Source: Gymnopus androsaceus JB14 (Eukaryota > Basidiomycota > Agaricomycetes > Agaricales > Omphalotaceae). From it: a stretch of DNA of 64,000 nucleotides. Under the pieces are notes generated by a model that worked only from the letters and a program-made list of their open reading frames with translations, was not told the DNA's origin and made no database searches. Position 1 is the stretch's first letter. Every line of letters begins with the position of its first letter. The translations under genes were made by a program, and so were the position numbers. Positions 1-10,827 of this stretch are shown here, one piece after another. The stretch is taken from NCBI GenBank assembly GCA_009733575.1, contig ML769406.1:45979-109978 (forward strand), read 5' to 3'.

Positions 1-340
1 ATCGTTGGGAAATTTTGGGAGACTCAGACTTAGAAGGTAGGTGATAGCGGCGCTCTTGTTGTATGTAGTAAATGACCAGGAAATAATACATAAAATTTTT
101 ATTATTATTGTTACAATGTGAAATGGTTATGACGTGAAAATTCTTGATTTCTAAATGGGGCTCTGTAGCCGAAATCTGTCAAATGATGAGTGATCTCCAG
201 AGTGCGCCAGAGAGCTCCAGAGGAATCAATAGCCCTCCAGAGCACTCTGGAGCTACTACCCTTGCTCTGGCTGCTCCAGAAGCTCTGGGAGCTCTGAAGA
301 GCTCTGGAGCACTCTGGAGCACATACAGGTTTTGCTGATG
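1..340 (+). repeat. Right part of a CATCAGCAAAACCTG-family terminal-inverted-repeat element, cut by the window edge
   Basis: The stretch ends at 340 with ACATACAGGTTTTGCTGATG, the inverted form of the tip CATCAGCAAAACCTGTATGT that opens the complete element at 62541. Positions 126-340 match 63090-63275 closely, including the GGGGCTCT..TGTCAAATGATG segment and the arms built from CTCCAGAG / CTCTGGAG words. The left end is not in the window. The element encodes no recognisable protein and is probably non-autonomous. Confidence 0.65.
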
Positions 341-522
341 TAATACCTAACTCAACCCTGGACCCTAACCACTGGTTCCCCTGTAGAAATAAATTGAATA
401 TATGCATTGTAATCAATTCACTCCAGTCTATAGCAAAAAGCCTGAGCAAACATGCAGGGGATAAATTTGGAGGTACAATACTTTATATAGATACTGTAAT
501 GATAGGTTGAACTATCTAAGCT

Positions 523-578
523 CTGGGTGCTGGACAGAGCTGTCCAGCTCTGTCCAGAACACCCAGGTTTTGCTGATG
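523..578 (+). repeat. Hairpin next to a second CAGGTTTTGCTGATG terminus
   Basis: CTGGGTG (523-529) pairs with CACCCAG (560-566), and GGACAGAGCTG (532-542) pairs with CAGCTCTGTCC (545-555), giving a nearly perfect stem. It is followed at once by CAGGTTTTGCTGATG ending at 578, the same tip as the element ending at 340. It is probably the right end of a related small element. No matching left end was found nearby, and 579-822 holds nothing I recognise. Confidence 0.5.
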
Positions 579-822
579 GATGTCCGCAGTTCTTTTGATT
601 GTAGCTTGTAGTATTAGACTTGACTTCTGTGGGATTGAAAAACCCTCAGGGCTAACAACTGCAATGAGCATGAGGCACGGACAACAAATGGGAGGGTCAA
701 TTTCATGCATTGCATGATGTTTGCTTTTTTTGAATGTTTTCCTCTGAAGTTTTTGTCTCAAATTTGTTTTCTGTTCTCATATTACCTCTTCTTGTGAAAG
801 AGTAGAACAGCAGAGCACATCT

Positions 823-903
823 TGTTGAACAGCAAGTGAGACAAATGGTGAAATCACATTACTAACCAAGTGTAAGGCTTGAGGAGTGAAACAATTGTGT
901 GAG
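823..903 (-). repeat. Truncated 3' LTR of the copia element
   Basis: Positions 823-903 match 5033-5113 with about one mismatch. Past GTGTGAG the two diverge: the 5' LTR continues GAGCTTAGTATTG, while this copy switches to CGAGCAAGAAG, which is pol coding sequence. Only about a third of the LTR remains. Confidence 0.88.
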
Positions 904-1786
904 CGAGCAAGAAGTTTTGTAATTTTACTCCCCCTTCCTTGATCATTGACATGATATCCGCTTCAGATTCAGGTTCCGTGTCATCATTTGATGATGATAC
1001 AGGCTCATCTTTGTCTGAATCAGGACTAGAAGAGCGTAGTCTGTTTGAAGGACCAGCCTGAGGTTGTGCAGGATCATTTAATGGTAAAGGAATACTGCAA
1101 GCTGTTTGGTGTCGCCATCCAGCACTAGTTCCAGGAGTAGGAACCATGCCAGGATGGGTAGGGGGTCTACATTCTCTCACAGGGTTCTGCCGTTTCCATT
1201 CCGCAACATCCTCTGGTCTATGACTAAAAGGGTTGGGACGAGGAGGTGTAGGTGGACAGCGATTATCCTGTGGAGGTGGACTTATTGATGGAGACTGAGA
1301 TGGTTGATGAGGTGAGAGGCCATCATCAGAAGAATCATCATTGTCAAATTCACCAGGCAGATCTGGTGGATGATTCGCATTCTCATCTCGAGTCGAAAAC
1401 GGTATTTGATCTGGATCAAAGAGATTGAGATCATCAGGTGGTGTGTCTGCATCACCATCTGAGGGTCATGAAGAGTCGGATTTATCATAAGGGTTAGACC
1501 GGACAGGTTTGTCGGGTTTTTCTCCTTCTCCAGATTCAGATTTACAATGTGGGAACCAAGTTTCATAAAAGGTAGCCTGAGCACCAGTGTAAATGGTGTT
1601 GTTATTTTGCATGAATATATATCCTTTGCTTCCTTGGTTGTATCCAATGAAAATCATAGCCTCGGAATGTGCAGATTGTTTATTTTTACGTTGTCCTTTA
1701 GGGATAAAAACGTAAGCACCAGAACCGGATGTTCTAAAATAAGAAACATCTGGTTTCTTCCGAGTAAAGATTTCAGTTGGAGTCTT
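904..1786 (-). pseudogene. Copia pol: C-terminal integrase region and pre-RT linker
   Basis: Read on the minus strand, this continues the integrase ORF after a break near 1787. The motif MIFIGYNQGSKGYIF at ~1657 is the usual post-integrase segment of copia Pol. It is followed by a long Asp/Ser/Pro-rich linker and ends in DIMSMIKEGGVKLQNFLLA, which normally sits just before the RT domain. An in-frame TGA lies near 1466. The RT domain itself is deleted. It is a retrotransposon remnant. Confidence 0.8.
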
Positions 1787-2521
1787 CTAGTTCAGTCGAC
1801 GCATTGGTGTGCGATCATACACATGCATCGCAGTGGAATATGAAAATTCCCACCAGGACTCAGGACAGCAGGCATGATGCCGCATTGATTCCGATTTGTC
1901 CATAAGTGCGCAATTGATGCATTCCGCGCAACCATTTTGTTGATGAACGTGAGGTTCTGATTTCTGGACCTCAATACCTTCAGCCTTGAGAAACATTTCT
2001 ATGATTTTGTTTAGAAATTCTTCCCCTCGATCTATGTGTATTTTCTTGATCTTTTGACCAGTTTTCTTTTTGGCCCAAGATTTATAATCTTTGAAGGCTT
2101 GAAATGCATCAGATTTTCGACGCAATTTGATCGAAACAGCATATGAAGAACAATCATCCAATAACATGATCACATATTTGAATTTGTGATACAACAGAGT
2201 TGGTAATTCATTTAGATCCATGTGAATGAGATCTAGGATGTGTTCTGCGCACTTGTTTGAAAGGGGGTAAGATTGCTGCGGGGCTTTGCCAAGAGCGCAA
2301 CCTTTACATGGAGTTTTCTCAGTGGGAATAGGTATTTGCTTAGGAAGACCTTGTACATGCTTAGGAGCATTGCGTAAAACATCATTTCCAGGATGACTGA
2401 AACGGTTATGCCAAGTATTGTAATCTATTGAAGTCATTGAGACCATTTCACGCTCTGGATTTAATATATCTGAGTGGAGCCAATGAAGGCTATCACCGAT
2501 AAAATTGGGATTGCAGGTCAT
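1787..2521 (-). pseudogene. Copia integrase (GAG pre-integrase plus rve core), degenerate
   Basis: A 244-residue open stretch. The N-terminal zinc-binding region is visible (HNRFSHPGND then CKGCALGKA). The integrase core follows with LIHMDLNELP and MLLDDCSSYAV; the second acidic site reads HIDRGEEFLN where active copia integrases have SDNGGEY. The later motif NGCAECINCALMD replaces the usual NGVAERxNRTL. These changes, the break from the upstream protease frame and the missing RT mark it as inactive. It would have catalysed integration of the cDNA. Confidence 0.88.
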
Positions 2522-2661
2522 TATGATCTTTCAATCAGACTTCGTACAAATCTGAGTTCTATCCTCATTTATGACTGTATAACAGCCTTGTTGGTTCAAT
2601 TGACCAATTGAAAGTAAGCAGTGTGGGCAGTGTGGTTGGTAAAACACCGGATGTAACTTAG

Positions 2662-2985
2662 TCATATGGGTAAAGCCAGTGCCATTCTGGTGACGAATGT
2701 AAATTGTCCCAGATCCAAAATGAAAGAATCATTGCGACTGTCAGCAGTTTGTACTGGACAAGGAGTTTCAAATTCCTTGTAGTCAGCAAAATCTTCAATA
2801 TATGGGGTGAAATGTCCTGAAGTGCCTGAATCAAGTAGCCATTTCTGATTAGAAGAACTGGCTGTGACTTGAATTTCTGTGCGTTGTTCCTTATTCACAC
2901 AATTATGGATATAATTAATATATTCAACCCCATCAAGGGGTTGTGGATTACATACAGAGTCCAATAAATATCGAAGTAGGAGCAC
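2662..2985 (-). pseudogene. Copia retropepsin-like protease segment
   Basis: The motif WLLDSGTSGHFTP matches the D-S/T-G aspartic protease centre of copia polyproteins, followed by the usual DFADYKEFETPCPVQTADS. It precedes the integrase, as in copia. The segment is separated by frame changes from gag upstream and integrase downstream, so no polyprotein can be made. Confidence 0.82.
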
Positions 2986-2989
2986 TAAA

Positions 2990-4266
2990 ATTGTATAGCA
3001 TATTTATAGGTCCATCGACAGATGGCCTTCGAGATAGTGTGCGTCGTATAATTGTAGGAGTTTTGTTTAGAGATCCGGTGCAAAATTTTAGTGAACTTTT
3101 TCTTAATTGTAGAAAAGGAGGGAACTTGCCAGAAAATCAATTGCTCTTCACCGGTTCCAGAAGTTTTGCCCTCATAGACATCCATATAGGAGTCAATGAG
3201 TCCTCCAAGATCGATCTCCTCTTCCTCAACCTTCATGTTGGCAAGGAGGGGATCAAAATCTCCGGTATAGGGGTCAAAAGATTCGACCGGAGGAGAAGAA
3301 ACTTTGGTACCATTGGTGATACCAGGAGCCATAGCAATGTAAGCTGCAGTGAAAGTGGCGACAGGAGTTTCCATGGTTGCCTCATGAGCCTGAGCCTTGC
3401 CTTTGCCTTTGCCCTTGCCACCACACCTGAATTTCTTGTTCTTGTTGTTGTTGTTTCCATCGGAATTACCAGATTGGGGAGGAGTACTGGTTTGCAGCCC
3501 TTTGGGCGCTCCCTGGTTATGCTTCTTCTTTTTTTGGTTATTCCAAGAAGATCCGTCGGCAGGATGTTTCTTCACTGTGGAAAGACAGGATTGAAGAGAA
3601 ACGGCGGTGGAACGGCGACATCTGAATTCATCCTGGATGGTGGGGATAACATCTGCCATTTTCAAGGTTTTTGCATCATATTGAGACAAAATTGACATGG
3701 CAAGACCATCCATAGATTGAGGTCAGGCAGCAAGCAAGATCATGGCCTGGATTGAATCTGTGAGAATTAATCCATCATCAGTGAGGCGTGAGAAAATCGA
3801 TTAAAGGGAAGAGATCGGCATAGCCAGATCAACTCCTTCAGCCATTTCGAACATGATGGCTTCTTTAAAGATGCCAAACATGCCTGCGGCACCAGGACTT
3901 CCATAAGTATTTTTGAGATGGGTCCAAGTCTCAGCAGCCGTATCCTTAACAGCAGTCTCGCGGATGTTGTCTGGGAGACGCAAAGCAATGGCACCAATTG
4001 CAGCATTGATCATTGTCATCCCAGGTTGCCATTTTCTCCAAGATATCAGCAGGGGATGTGTCAATCACTTGATTGGCAGAATAAGTTCCTGCTGCAACTT
4101 CAGCTTGCGTAGCAACTCATGAGGTATGAACAGGACGGTTGTATCATCCGTTGATATATCCAATGAGTTTCTGGAGGTGGAGATAGGCAACCATACCGGT
4201 AGACCATGTGCTATAGTTGGCACCATCCAAATAAGGAATAACAGTAATGGTGGCGGAGGAAGACAT
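2990..4266 (-). pseudogene. Copia gag (UBN2-type), frameshifted
   Basis: The likely start is the ATG at 4266, opening MSSSATITVIPYLDGANYST, typical of fungal copia gag. The frame stops after ~41 codons (TGA near 4144) and continues in other frames. ETWTHLKNTYGSPGAAGMFG (~3915-3980) is the UBN2 signature, and the C-terminal part (to ~2990) is Gly/Lys/Asn-rich with KKFRCGGKGKGKGKA. A complete CCHC zinc knuckle is not visible. At least two frame breaks separate the pieces. Gag would form the retrotransposon particle. Confidence 0.85.
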
Positions 4267-5020
4267 TATTTGATAAGAGTTCTATAAAAGGAAGTTAGCA
4301 ACATTCAATTAAGAAGTGCATGATTCAGTTATGAACATCAAATCTATCCAACATGTCTTTTACCCATTGACTTAGTGTTAGGTGTTGATCGCATTTTTAA
4401 TTCCATCCATATTTCCATCTCCGATCTGATCATTCCTATCAGCATTGGTAAGTGTTCATAAAAGGCTATGTACTAAAACCATATGCCAATAGAAAACCAT
4501 TTGTTTGATGTTCTACCGAAAGTGCCTGAAAGATCAATTAAGATCAATTTCAGCACATTAAGGTGCACAATCATTCTAATAGGCGTTTAAGGGACTTAAG
4601 GCAATATGGGGGAATGAATACAGTAGGAGGCCAAGAGATCTCACATGTGTTTGCATTTGCCCAGCCTACATGCATATGTTTTTGATTATTCACATAGCAG
4701 GCAGAAGTCTACCTGGGAAGGGGAATTGGCCCCTAAATCGCTCACAGTGAAGTGAAACGATCAAAAGTTCGTTCATTGTGGAGTGCCTGTGTATATACAA
4801 TATATATGTTTAGCCTGAACAGAAGAAGCCTTATATTTTCAGCATTCTTCTTGGAAGAGGAAAGGAAAGCAATCGCAAGTTTTACCTTGCTACCAAACCA
4901 ATGCACCACAAGCTTGAACATTTTAATACACTCGGTTAAGAGTGACCAGAATTGTTTGTTAACGTGATCAACCATTTGACAAAATCACAATGGTTGTAAG
5001 ACCTTCGTCGAACAGACTCG

Positions 5021-5032
5021 GGGCCCATAACC
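5021..5032 (-). other. Copia primer-binding site (half-tRNA type)
   Basis: Directly inside the 5' LTR the minus strand reads GGTTATGGGCCC. This is complementary to the anticodon-loop region of initiator tRNA-Met (CUGGGCCCAUAACC), as in Drosophila copia, where a cleaved 5' half of the tRNA primes reverse transcription. Its position touching the LTR end (..CAACA) fixes the LTR boundary at 5033. Confidence 0.8.
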
Positions 5033-5283
5033 TGTTGAACAGCAAGTGAGACAAATGGTGAAATCACATTACCAACCAAGTGTAAGGCTTGAGGAGTGAA
5101 ACAATTGTGTGAGAGAGCTTAGTATTGTCTGAGAGGACAGTAAAGCAGTAGTATGCAGAGCGATCAGGACTATAGGTAAACTACTACAGCTTATATATGA
5201 AATGTCTGTAAAACTGTACAGTACCCTAAATCTAATAATAGGTACAGTATTGGTAAGTGTCCATGCGGACAATGGTCCCTACA
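5033..5283 (-). repeat. 5' LTR of the copia element
   Basis: A 251-base LTR bounded by TGTTGA..CCTACA (plus strand), i.e. TGTAGG..TCAACA on the element strand. The inner edge abuts the primer-binding site. The first ~80 bases (plus strand) recur at 823-903. Confidence 0.88.
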
Positions 5284-6096
5284 ATGTGATGTATGTATAT
5301 ACATCAGCAGTTGATATTCTAGCTATAATCACATGTACGTAAATAGCGAATGACATTAATCAAATGATATCAACACATAGGAATGTGATTTCGGTGGTCG
5401 GTAAGCCAATGTTGAATATCACGGTACAAAGTACCTGATCATGTGTCCATGATCACGAGCGTATCTTTCAACACATCTAGCTGAGAGATCAACCAACATG
5501 AATCTATCCAAGAACTCAACTACCAAGAGCACCAGCTAGCTGAGGGGAAAGTCAACTCTCTCTTAATGGTAACACATTACTATTCTTCCTTCCCTCCTGG
5601 ATCAGTGTAATTTCATTGTATCCATTGTTGATGCCAACGTATCGGTACCATCACTGCTCTTCTGGATACATCGAATTATCTCAAGGTATGTCATTGGGGC
5701 TGGATCTGTTGCTTGGCTTCCTACAGCCATCATTGAGCCCAAGATTGTGTTTAAGATTGTCAGCCTGCTTCGGGCTCTAACCCTGACTGATGATCACCTA
5801 AGTATGGCCACCTCATACATAGAATAGACCACCACAACATTTGGGACTGTTCCCAATGACTCATGAGAATTACTGTCTATTGGCTACTGAATGATGTAAT
5901 CCTCTATGCTATACATCTGTGTATTATTTTTATGAGTAAATCTGATTTCTTAGTAGCTTACTGGCCAGTCTGGTTAATTTAACTTAATGCTTCCTTTACA
6001 TTTACTGTCCTATCATTGACCACAATTCTCAATGAGAATCAGAGCCCAGTGGACAAAGCAGAGATTAGTATGAGTAGTTCATAGTTTAGACGGTTA
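5284..6096. other. Intergenic; one mitochondrial-carrier-like relic
   Basis: No convincing ORF. Around 5620-5700 the sequence (..GATGCCAACGTATCGG.. CTTCTGGATACATCG) resembles the relics at 13200-13290, 20420-20510 and 26150-26230 that recall a mitochondrial-carrier PLDxxKTR segment. This copy is the most decayed. The rest shows no recognisable structure. Confidence 0.35.
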
Positions 6097-6435
6097 CCTG
6101 ATGTAGAGCTAATTTCCAGCTTTAAAATAAGCCCAGGATCATCCAAATTGGTTAAGAACTGAGGGAGATATGAGCTAAACAAGTTTTAACTGCTTTGATC
6201 AACTTTGACCAAATACTGTAAGTTCAGTGCCAGGATCTTGTGACTGCTGGTGGTATGCTCACCGGTACCTGCTGCATACCACCCGTGATGTATCGATCAC
6301 AATGCAGAACTTACAGTATTGGTCCAAATTTGATCAAAGTAGTCAGAAACTGTTTAGCTCATATCTCTCTCATTTATTAACCGATTTGGATGATCCAGGG
6401 CTCATTTTGAAGCTGGAGATTAGCTCTAGATCAGG
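6097..6435. mobile_element. Fold-back (long inverted repeat) element
   Basis: The left arm, ~6097-6222 (GTAGAGCTAATTTCCAGC .. ACTGTAAGTTC), is repeated in reverse complement at ~6307-6435 (GAACTTACAGTA .. GCTGGAGATTAGCTCTA). Arms are about 125 bases and roughly 80-85% alike, around an ~85-base loop that has its own palindrome (TGGTATGC..GCATACCA). No protein is encoded. It fits a fold-back or MITE-type element; I could not define a target duplication. Confidence 0.75.
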
Positions 6436-6514
6436 GGCTCGACAGAAACCCGTGAACCACTCGTACCGACCTCTGGGACAAAGTAACCAACATAAGCAGC
6501 ATACTTAAGTATAA

Positions 6515-9144
6515 TCAAAAACAACAAAGCTTCTCCATCCAGTGATGCTTGACTTTGCTCTCAGACCAGACTGAGACCCATCGCTTGCCAGGCCAAGGCT
6601 TCAGGTGCCTTCGAATCCGCATGATAAGCTGCTGAGCATGTTTGTCCTGAGACTCCACAGCACCCTGGTATTCAAATCCAGATAAGCAAAGCTAATATTC
6701 TCAAGAAAGGAACAAACCTCAGCCCATTCAAGTGCCCTCCTCACATCTTCTTTATTTAACAAAGCCACATTGTCCAGTAGAACCTGCAATATTTTGTCTG
6801 ATGGGTGGGCATTCAGAATATGATTAATCCACTGAAACTTGGCATATAAAATCACATCCTGAACATAGTAAGACCTCCCCGAGAGAAACCAAATACACTG
6901 TAACCCTATTTCCTTGTGGCATTCTGCATAATTGATTGGGATCATAGTGAAGCTGTCTGGACCAGATTTATTCCACAGATCATAATTGAATTGTGGCGGA
7001 TTCATGTTCAAGGGAAGAATGGGTAGGTGTGCTGGCCAGGGAGATTGCATGATGTTGTGGACATCTAATCGAGGGTGGCCCGGAAGGCGGGTCAGGAGGG
7101 AATAAGTCATTTCTGACTGAAGTTTATCAGCTTCATACCCACCTTGGTGGGGTCAATACAAGATAAGATGAGTCTTGAGCACCAAAATTGCCATTATCAG
7201 AATTTCACTGGCTTCAGATGGTATTGAGATCCGAAGACCAAAGTCAAACATTCTGTATTGCTTGATCAGAATATCAAGAATCGGTAGATAATTGGAACTT
7301 TTTTGGAGAGCCTAAGGATAGCAAATCAATGATGAACATTGAATACAATGGACTGGAAGGAAAGACCAACAGACCTGGGCCCATTGGACAACTCTTTGGA
7401 AATTATTGAGACAACTTTGCAGTGTGTCAATGAAAACCTTGAAGCTAGTATTTTTATCCACCAAAGAGGTATTCAGTAACCCACAAAGGTCAGCCTGGTT
7501 GAGTGCAGTTATAATTCTGCTACTGGATGACTTTTTGATGTTTTTAAAATGAGCACCCCAGAAAGTACATGCATAATCAACAAATTCTGATTGTGCACTG
7601 TAAAATAATGCACTTGAGTTCAGATTCCAGCAAGAAAAACTGTCTCACCATTCAAAATGATACTTCCAGTTGTTGATAGTTGAGTTTGAAATGATCTTCA
7701 GCAAGTAAAACAGAACCCGCTCATGTCGTGCTTTCTTGCTTGTGTTCACAAAGTAGCTCCCCGACCGTTTTTGATCAGTGAGGAAGTCAATGAACGATGC
7801 GTGACGGACTGTGATACTGTCATGGTCATTTTCTGGGATAAACAAAACCGAGTGCAGTCGGGACAATAATGACCAAAGTTTCCCCTTGGCAAGGGAAAAG
7901 ACACCCTCGATAACAAAGGCTGATGTCTCTTCATAACGCTTGTCAAGAAATGTGTCGGCTGGCCTCAAAATATGCGCCATGACATCAAGGAGAAGCTCCC
8001 GCTGCGTACATACAGAAAGAATCTGCACGTACAGGAGATCTAGATCAGGATATGGCGATTGAAAGTTGTCAGGAACAGTGATTTTTAGGATGATCTCCAG
8101 TTGCTCAACGGGAAAACCATCGTGATCCCCAACGTACTTGAGCACGGTATTAGCGTAGATAAACTGTCCGCAGGCCTTTTGCACAAGCTGTTGGATAATG
8201 CCATTACCAGGCCAGTTTTCTGCTACGTGTACCATGCTTCGTCCATGTTTACGTCGGATTTTATCAAATCCATGTCGGAAAAACTCGGCAATATCCTTGC
8301 TAGATTCGAATGATTCGCCAATGTCAGTGCAATCCAGGATGCGGTGAAAGGCCCGATGACTGAAAGCATTACGGATGCAAGGCTCGGGTCGGCTACAGAT
8401 GAGGAACTTGAATGGCAAGGGTGGGGTAGCGGATTTAGCTTTGCGGATGATGGACAGCAGACGCTCCTGAGATGCAATATCAATGCATTCATCGAGTCCA
8501 TCAATTACGATCAACCGAGGAAGGCTCTTCCATTGCTCGGCAGTCAGCCTACAGGTTGTAGTCAACCATTTACAGGGTAGCACTATGAGATCCCGAAACT
8601 GCTGTTCCAAAGCAGCATGTGCAATGCCGGGATTTTCACTAACAGCAAGATGAATGGGGTGCTTGAGGAGCGGTCCAAGCTCGGAAGATGCTGCTAGCTG
8701 GTAGGCGATGGTGATAAAAAATGAAGATAGATTATTCCGTGAAGGATCGGCGCGCGCAAAGAAGAAGCTAGCGGCGAGATCGGAAGCTGAAAACTCCTCC
8801 GATATGGTCTGAGCCACTGCGGATTTGCCCATACCCGCCGCACCGTAAAGCCAGTAAATGGACGTCCTGCCAGCGACATCGGTAATCCAATGCCTCAGAA
8901 TCTCGAGAACTTGAGTTCGAGTTCCCGGATGGCAGTTCGGAGGAGGGAAACGCTGCTCGGAATTATAAAAAGCACCCTGTACAACGTTTCTGTGGAGTAT
9001 TTTCAGACCATCTACAGAAAAAGCTTCAACCTCAGAGCTCCCCAATTAACAAATAATTTGCGCACAATAATGTTGGTCTTTCTCATTATTAGTGAATGAT
9101 GCGTTATTTATAGTGAAGTTCTGGGCATTGGGGAAGAACGACAT
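6515..9144 (-). pseudogene. NACHT-domain STAND NTPase, block A copy (broken)
   Basis: Fungal NACHT NTPases are signalling ATPases of the NLR-like group, often tied to non-self recognition; the ligand here is unknown. The start ATG is at 9144 (MSFFPNAQNFTINN). Inferred exons are 9144-9066, 9011-7649, 7597-7375 and 7311 onward. Exon 2 has Walker A (GAAGMGKSAV) and Walker B (LIVIDGLDEC); exon 3 has the conserved FVDYACTFWGAHF. Exon 4 hits a TGA at 7155-7153 (LILY-stop) where the B paralog reads on. Downstream, 7110-6601 still codes a match to the B C-terminus and then shifts frame after AYLDL. It would end ~400 residues early, so it is probably a pseudogene unless the truncated form works alone. 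Confidence 0.85.
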
Positions 9145-9720
9145 GAAAAATGAGTTCCAAGTGGGGAGAATTATCATTCCCGCCCTCGCCATTCCTCATG
9201 TCCACCTTAGGCAACACGTGTTGCAACCGAGAGTGTTACTCAGACTGTCAGTGTCATGTTTCGAGGCTATTCAACATGGGAGATAATTAGAACGATAGCG
9301 GCTAGAACGATCCGAGAAGGAGGAACGCAGAGCATTGACAGACAAGAACTAGCATAATCCGTTTGGGGATACCTCCAGCTAGCCCTGAACACTTGCAGTG
9401 TTGCACCATTGTGTGATTCGTAATCACGATTTTTCCACTCTATCCTCTAGCCTTCCTTCACCTTCTTATGCACTTCAGTGGTTCTGCGACGAAAGGATGA
9501 TCCAGATGAGATGAAAGACGGACTCCGCAAGTGAGCGCGAGCGCGTTTGATTGGCACTTCAAAGGCGCTTCTTTCCTTCTTTACATTGTCTTAAACTCGT
9601 TCGACGTCATCCAAAGACCAAAATGCTTCCCAACAAGCGATAAAATAGTGCCTTTGACATTCTCAACATTCTGTCCACGCTTTACCCAAGTGAATTCCTC
9701 AATAATCACTAGAGATAATA
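9145..9720. other. Region upstream of the NACHT-A copy
   Basis: Bases 9145-9190 resemble the sequence upstream of NACHT-B (GAGAATTATCATTC.. versus 23650-23690), so the promoter-proximal part was duplicated with the gene. No ORF or RNA gene is recognised in the rest. Confidence 0.4.
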
Positions 9721-10556
9721 CCGTCGACTAGCCCGCAAAACTCATCCGAGTCGCTGGGATGTTGATAGGGAAATCGAGAGTTGGCTTGGCTTGGGAGGTT
9801 CGTCCATAAAATTCAGGTTCTCCGTCTCACAAACTGACTTGATCCTGTCCGTCCAGTGAACTATAACTTTTCAGTTGAAGCTTCAATTCATTTCGAACCA
9901 CGAACACATCTCGCGTGTATCCTCTCTCGCCGCCACTTCTCCCTCCATTCTCACAATACGCGGCCTTAATTCCACTCGCGCCTGCTGGATATTTCCACCG
10001 CTCGGCCTCTAGGTTAGCAGTCAACAACTTTCGCCATGGAATCAACGGAAATGTATGTCTGTTACCTTTGAATCATATCTCAGTGACTCAAATCCCAATA
10101 GACATGCGTTTCGTCTTTCCACTTTCCTTCAGCTTGAGAGGACCCTCTCAAATTGGAATCAATTCTGGTTGATTAGCGGGACACTACTCACTCGCTGCCG
10201 CATCCGACCTATTTGTCTGGAGTTGCCGGACCGGACTTTCCCGTTGTCACAGAAGGACTGGCTTGTTATAGTCGAGACTGGAGACTGGCACTATGGGAAA
10301 GCTAGACGAGACGGAGACTAGAGTCGATGCGTGCTACATCGAAACGCCAGCCGTAGGGATCGATGGAACCCGTTGTTTTTGGATCTCGAATCGACTTTCG
10401 AACCGTAACGCGGAGTCACTTCATGGACCATCATCCTTCAAACGCTTCTTCGTCCATCTCGATTCACTTCCCAATTTCAATCTCCAACTTATCATCGCAG
10501 CCCTCCAGGCATCTCCGTTTGGCGCATCATCACCCGTAGACTCTACCGTGGAATGA
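9720..10556 (+). repeat. Dispersed repeat R, copy 1
   Basis: About 800 bases recur in diverged form at 17310-18115 and in part at 13310-13610. Shared landmarks are TAGCCCGCAAAACTCAT, CGCCATGGAATCAACGGAAATG, CTCAGTGACTCAAAT and GGACTGGCTTGTTATAGTCGAGACT. The segment from CGCCATGGAATC.. to CCCAATAG looks like a short exon (MESTEM) followed by a GT..AG intron, so the repeat may descend from a gene. No copy keeps a long frame and I do not recognise the product. Confidence 0.55.
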
Positions 10557-10827
10557 TACACTGGCGAGTCTGAGGTTCATCCCGTTGGTGCTTGTCGTAG
10601 CTCGCAAAGACCAGAATGATGGGGAGGTCAAACAAATAGCATGACTCTATAGCTGGAGCCAGGTGTGCCAGGTAGTCGAGTTAGCTGAGGTTTTGTCGCT
10701 GAGAAAACACTGCTCTGTACCCTGATCTGGGGGAATCGTTGAATGACGAACTGGAGCCGGTGGAAGACGATGAATACTAGGAGTGGTGAATGCTTTTCTT
10801 GTTGTAAGTAATTACTGTAACCTCTAT

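Larger units (their letters stand above)
823..5283 (-). mobile_element. Internally deleted Ty1/copia LTR retrotransposon
   Basis: A complete 5' LTR lies at 5033-5283 and an ~80-base remnant of the 3' LTR at 823-903; both begin (plus strand) with TGTTGAACAGCAAGTGAG. Between them, reading on the minus strand, come a UBN2-type gag, a DSG-type protease, a GAG pre-integrase and integrase core, and the acidic/proline-rich linker that normally precedes reverse transcriptase. This order (protease, integrase, then RT) defines copia. RT, RNase H and most of the 3' LTR are missing: the linker frame runs straight into the LTR at ~903. Gag, protease and integrase carry stops or frameshifts. The five bases outside the LTRs (CATCT, ATGTG) do not match, so no target-site duplication remains. 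The element is dead. Confidence 0.93.

Noticed and set aside
111..449. 112-codon minus-strand frame near the left edge
   Set aside because: Lies across the CTCCAGAG repeat arms of a non-autonomous element; composition explains the open frame.
823..1073. A full-length 3' LTR for the copia element
   Set aside because: Similarity to the 5' LTR ends at ~903; the following bases are pol linker codons.
2943..3695. 250-codon plus-strand frame inside the copia gag region
   Set aside because: The minus strand carries recognisable gag/protease sequence in order with the rest of the element; the plus frame has no motif.
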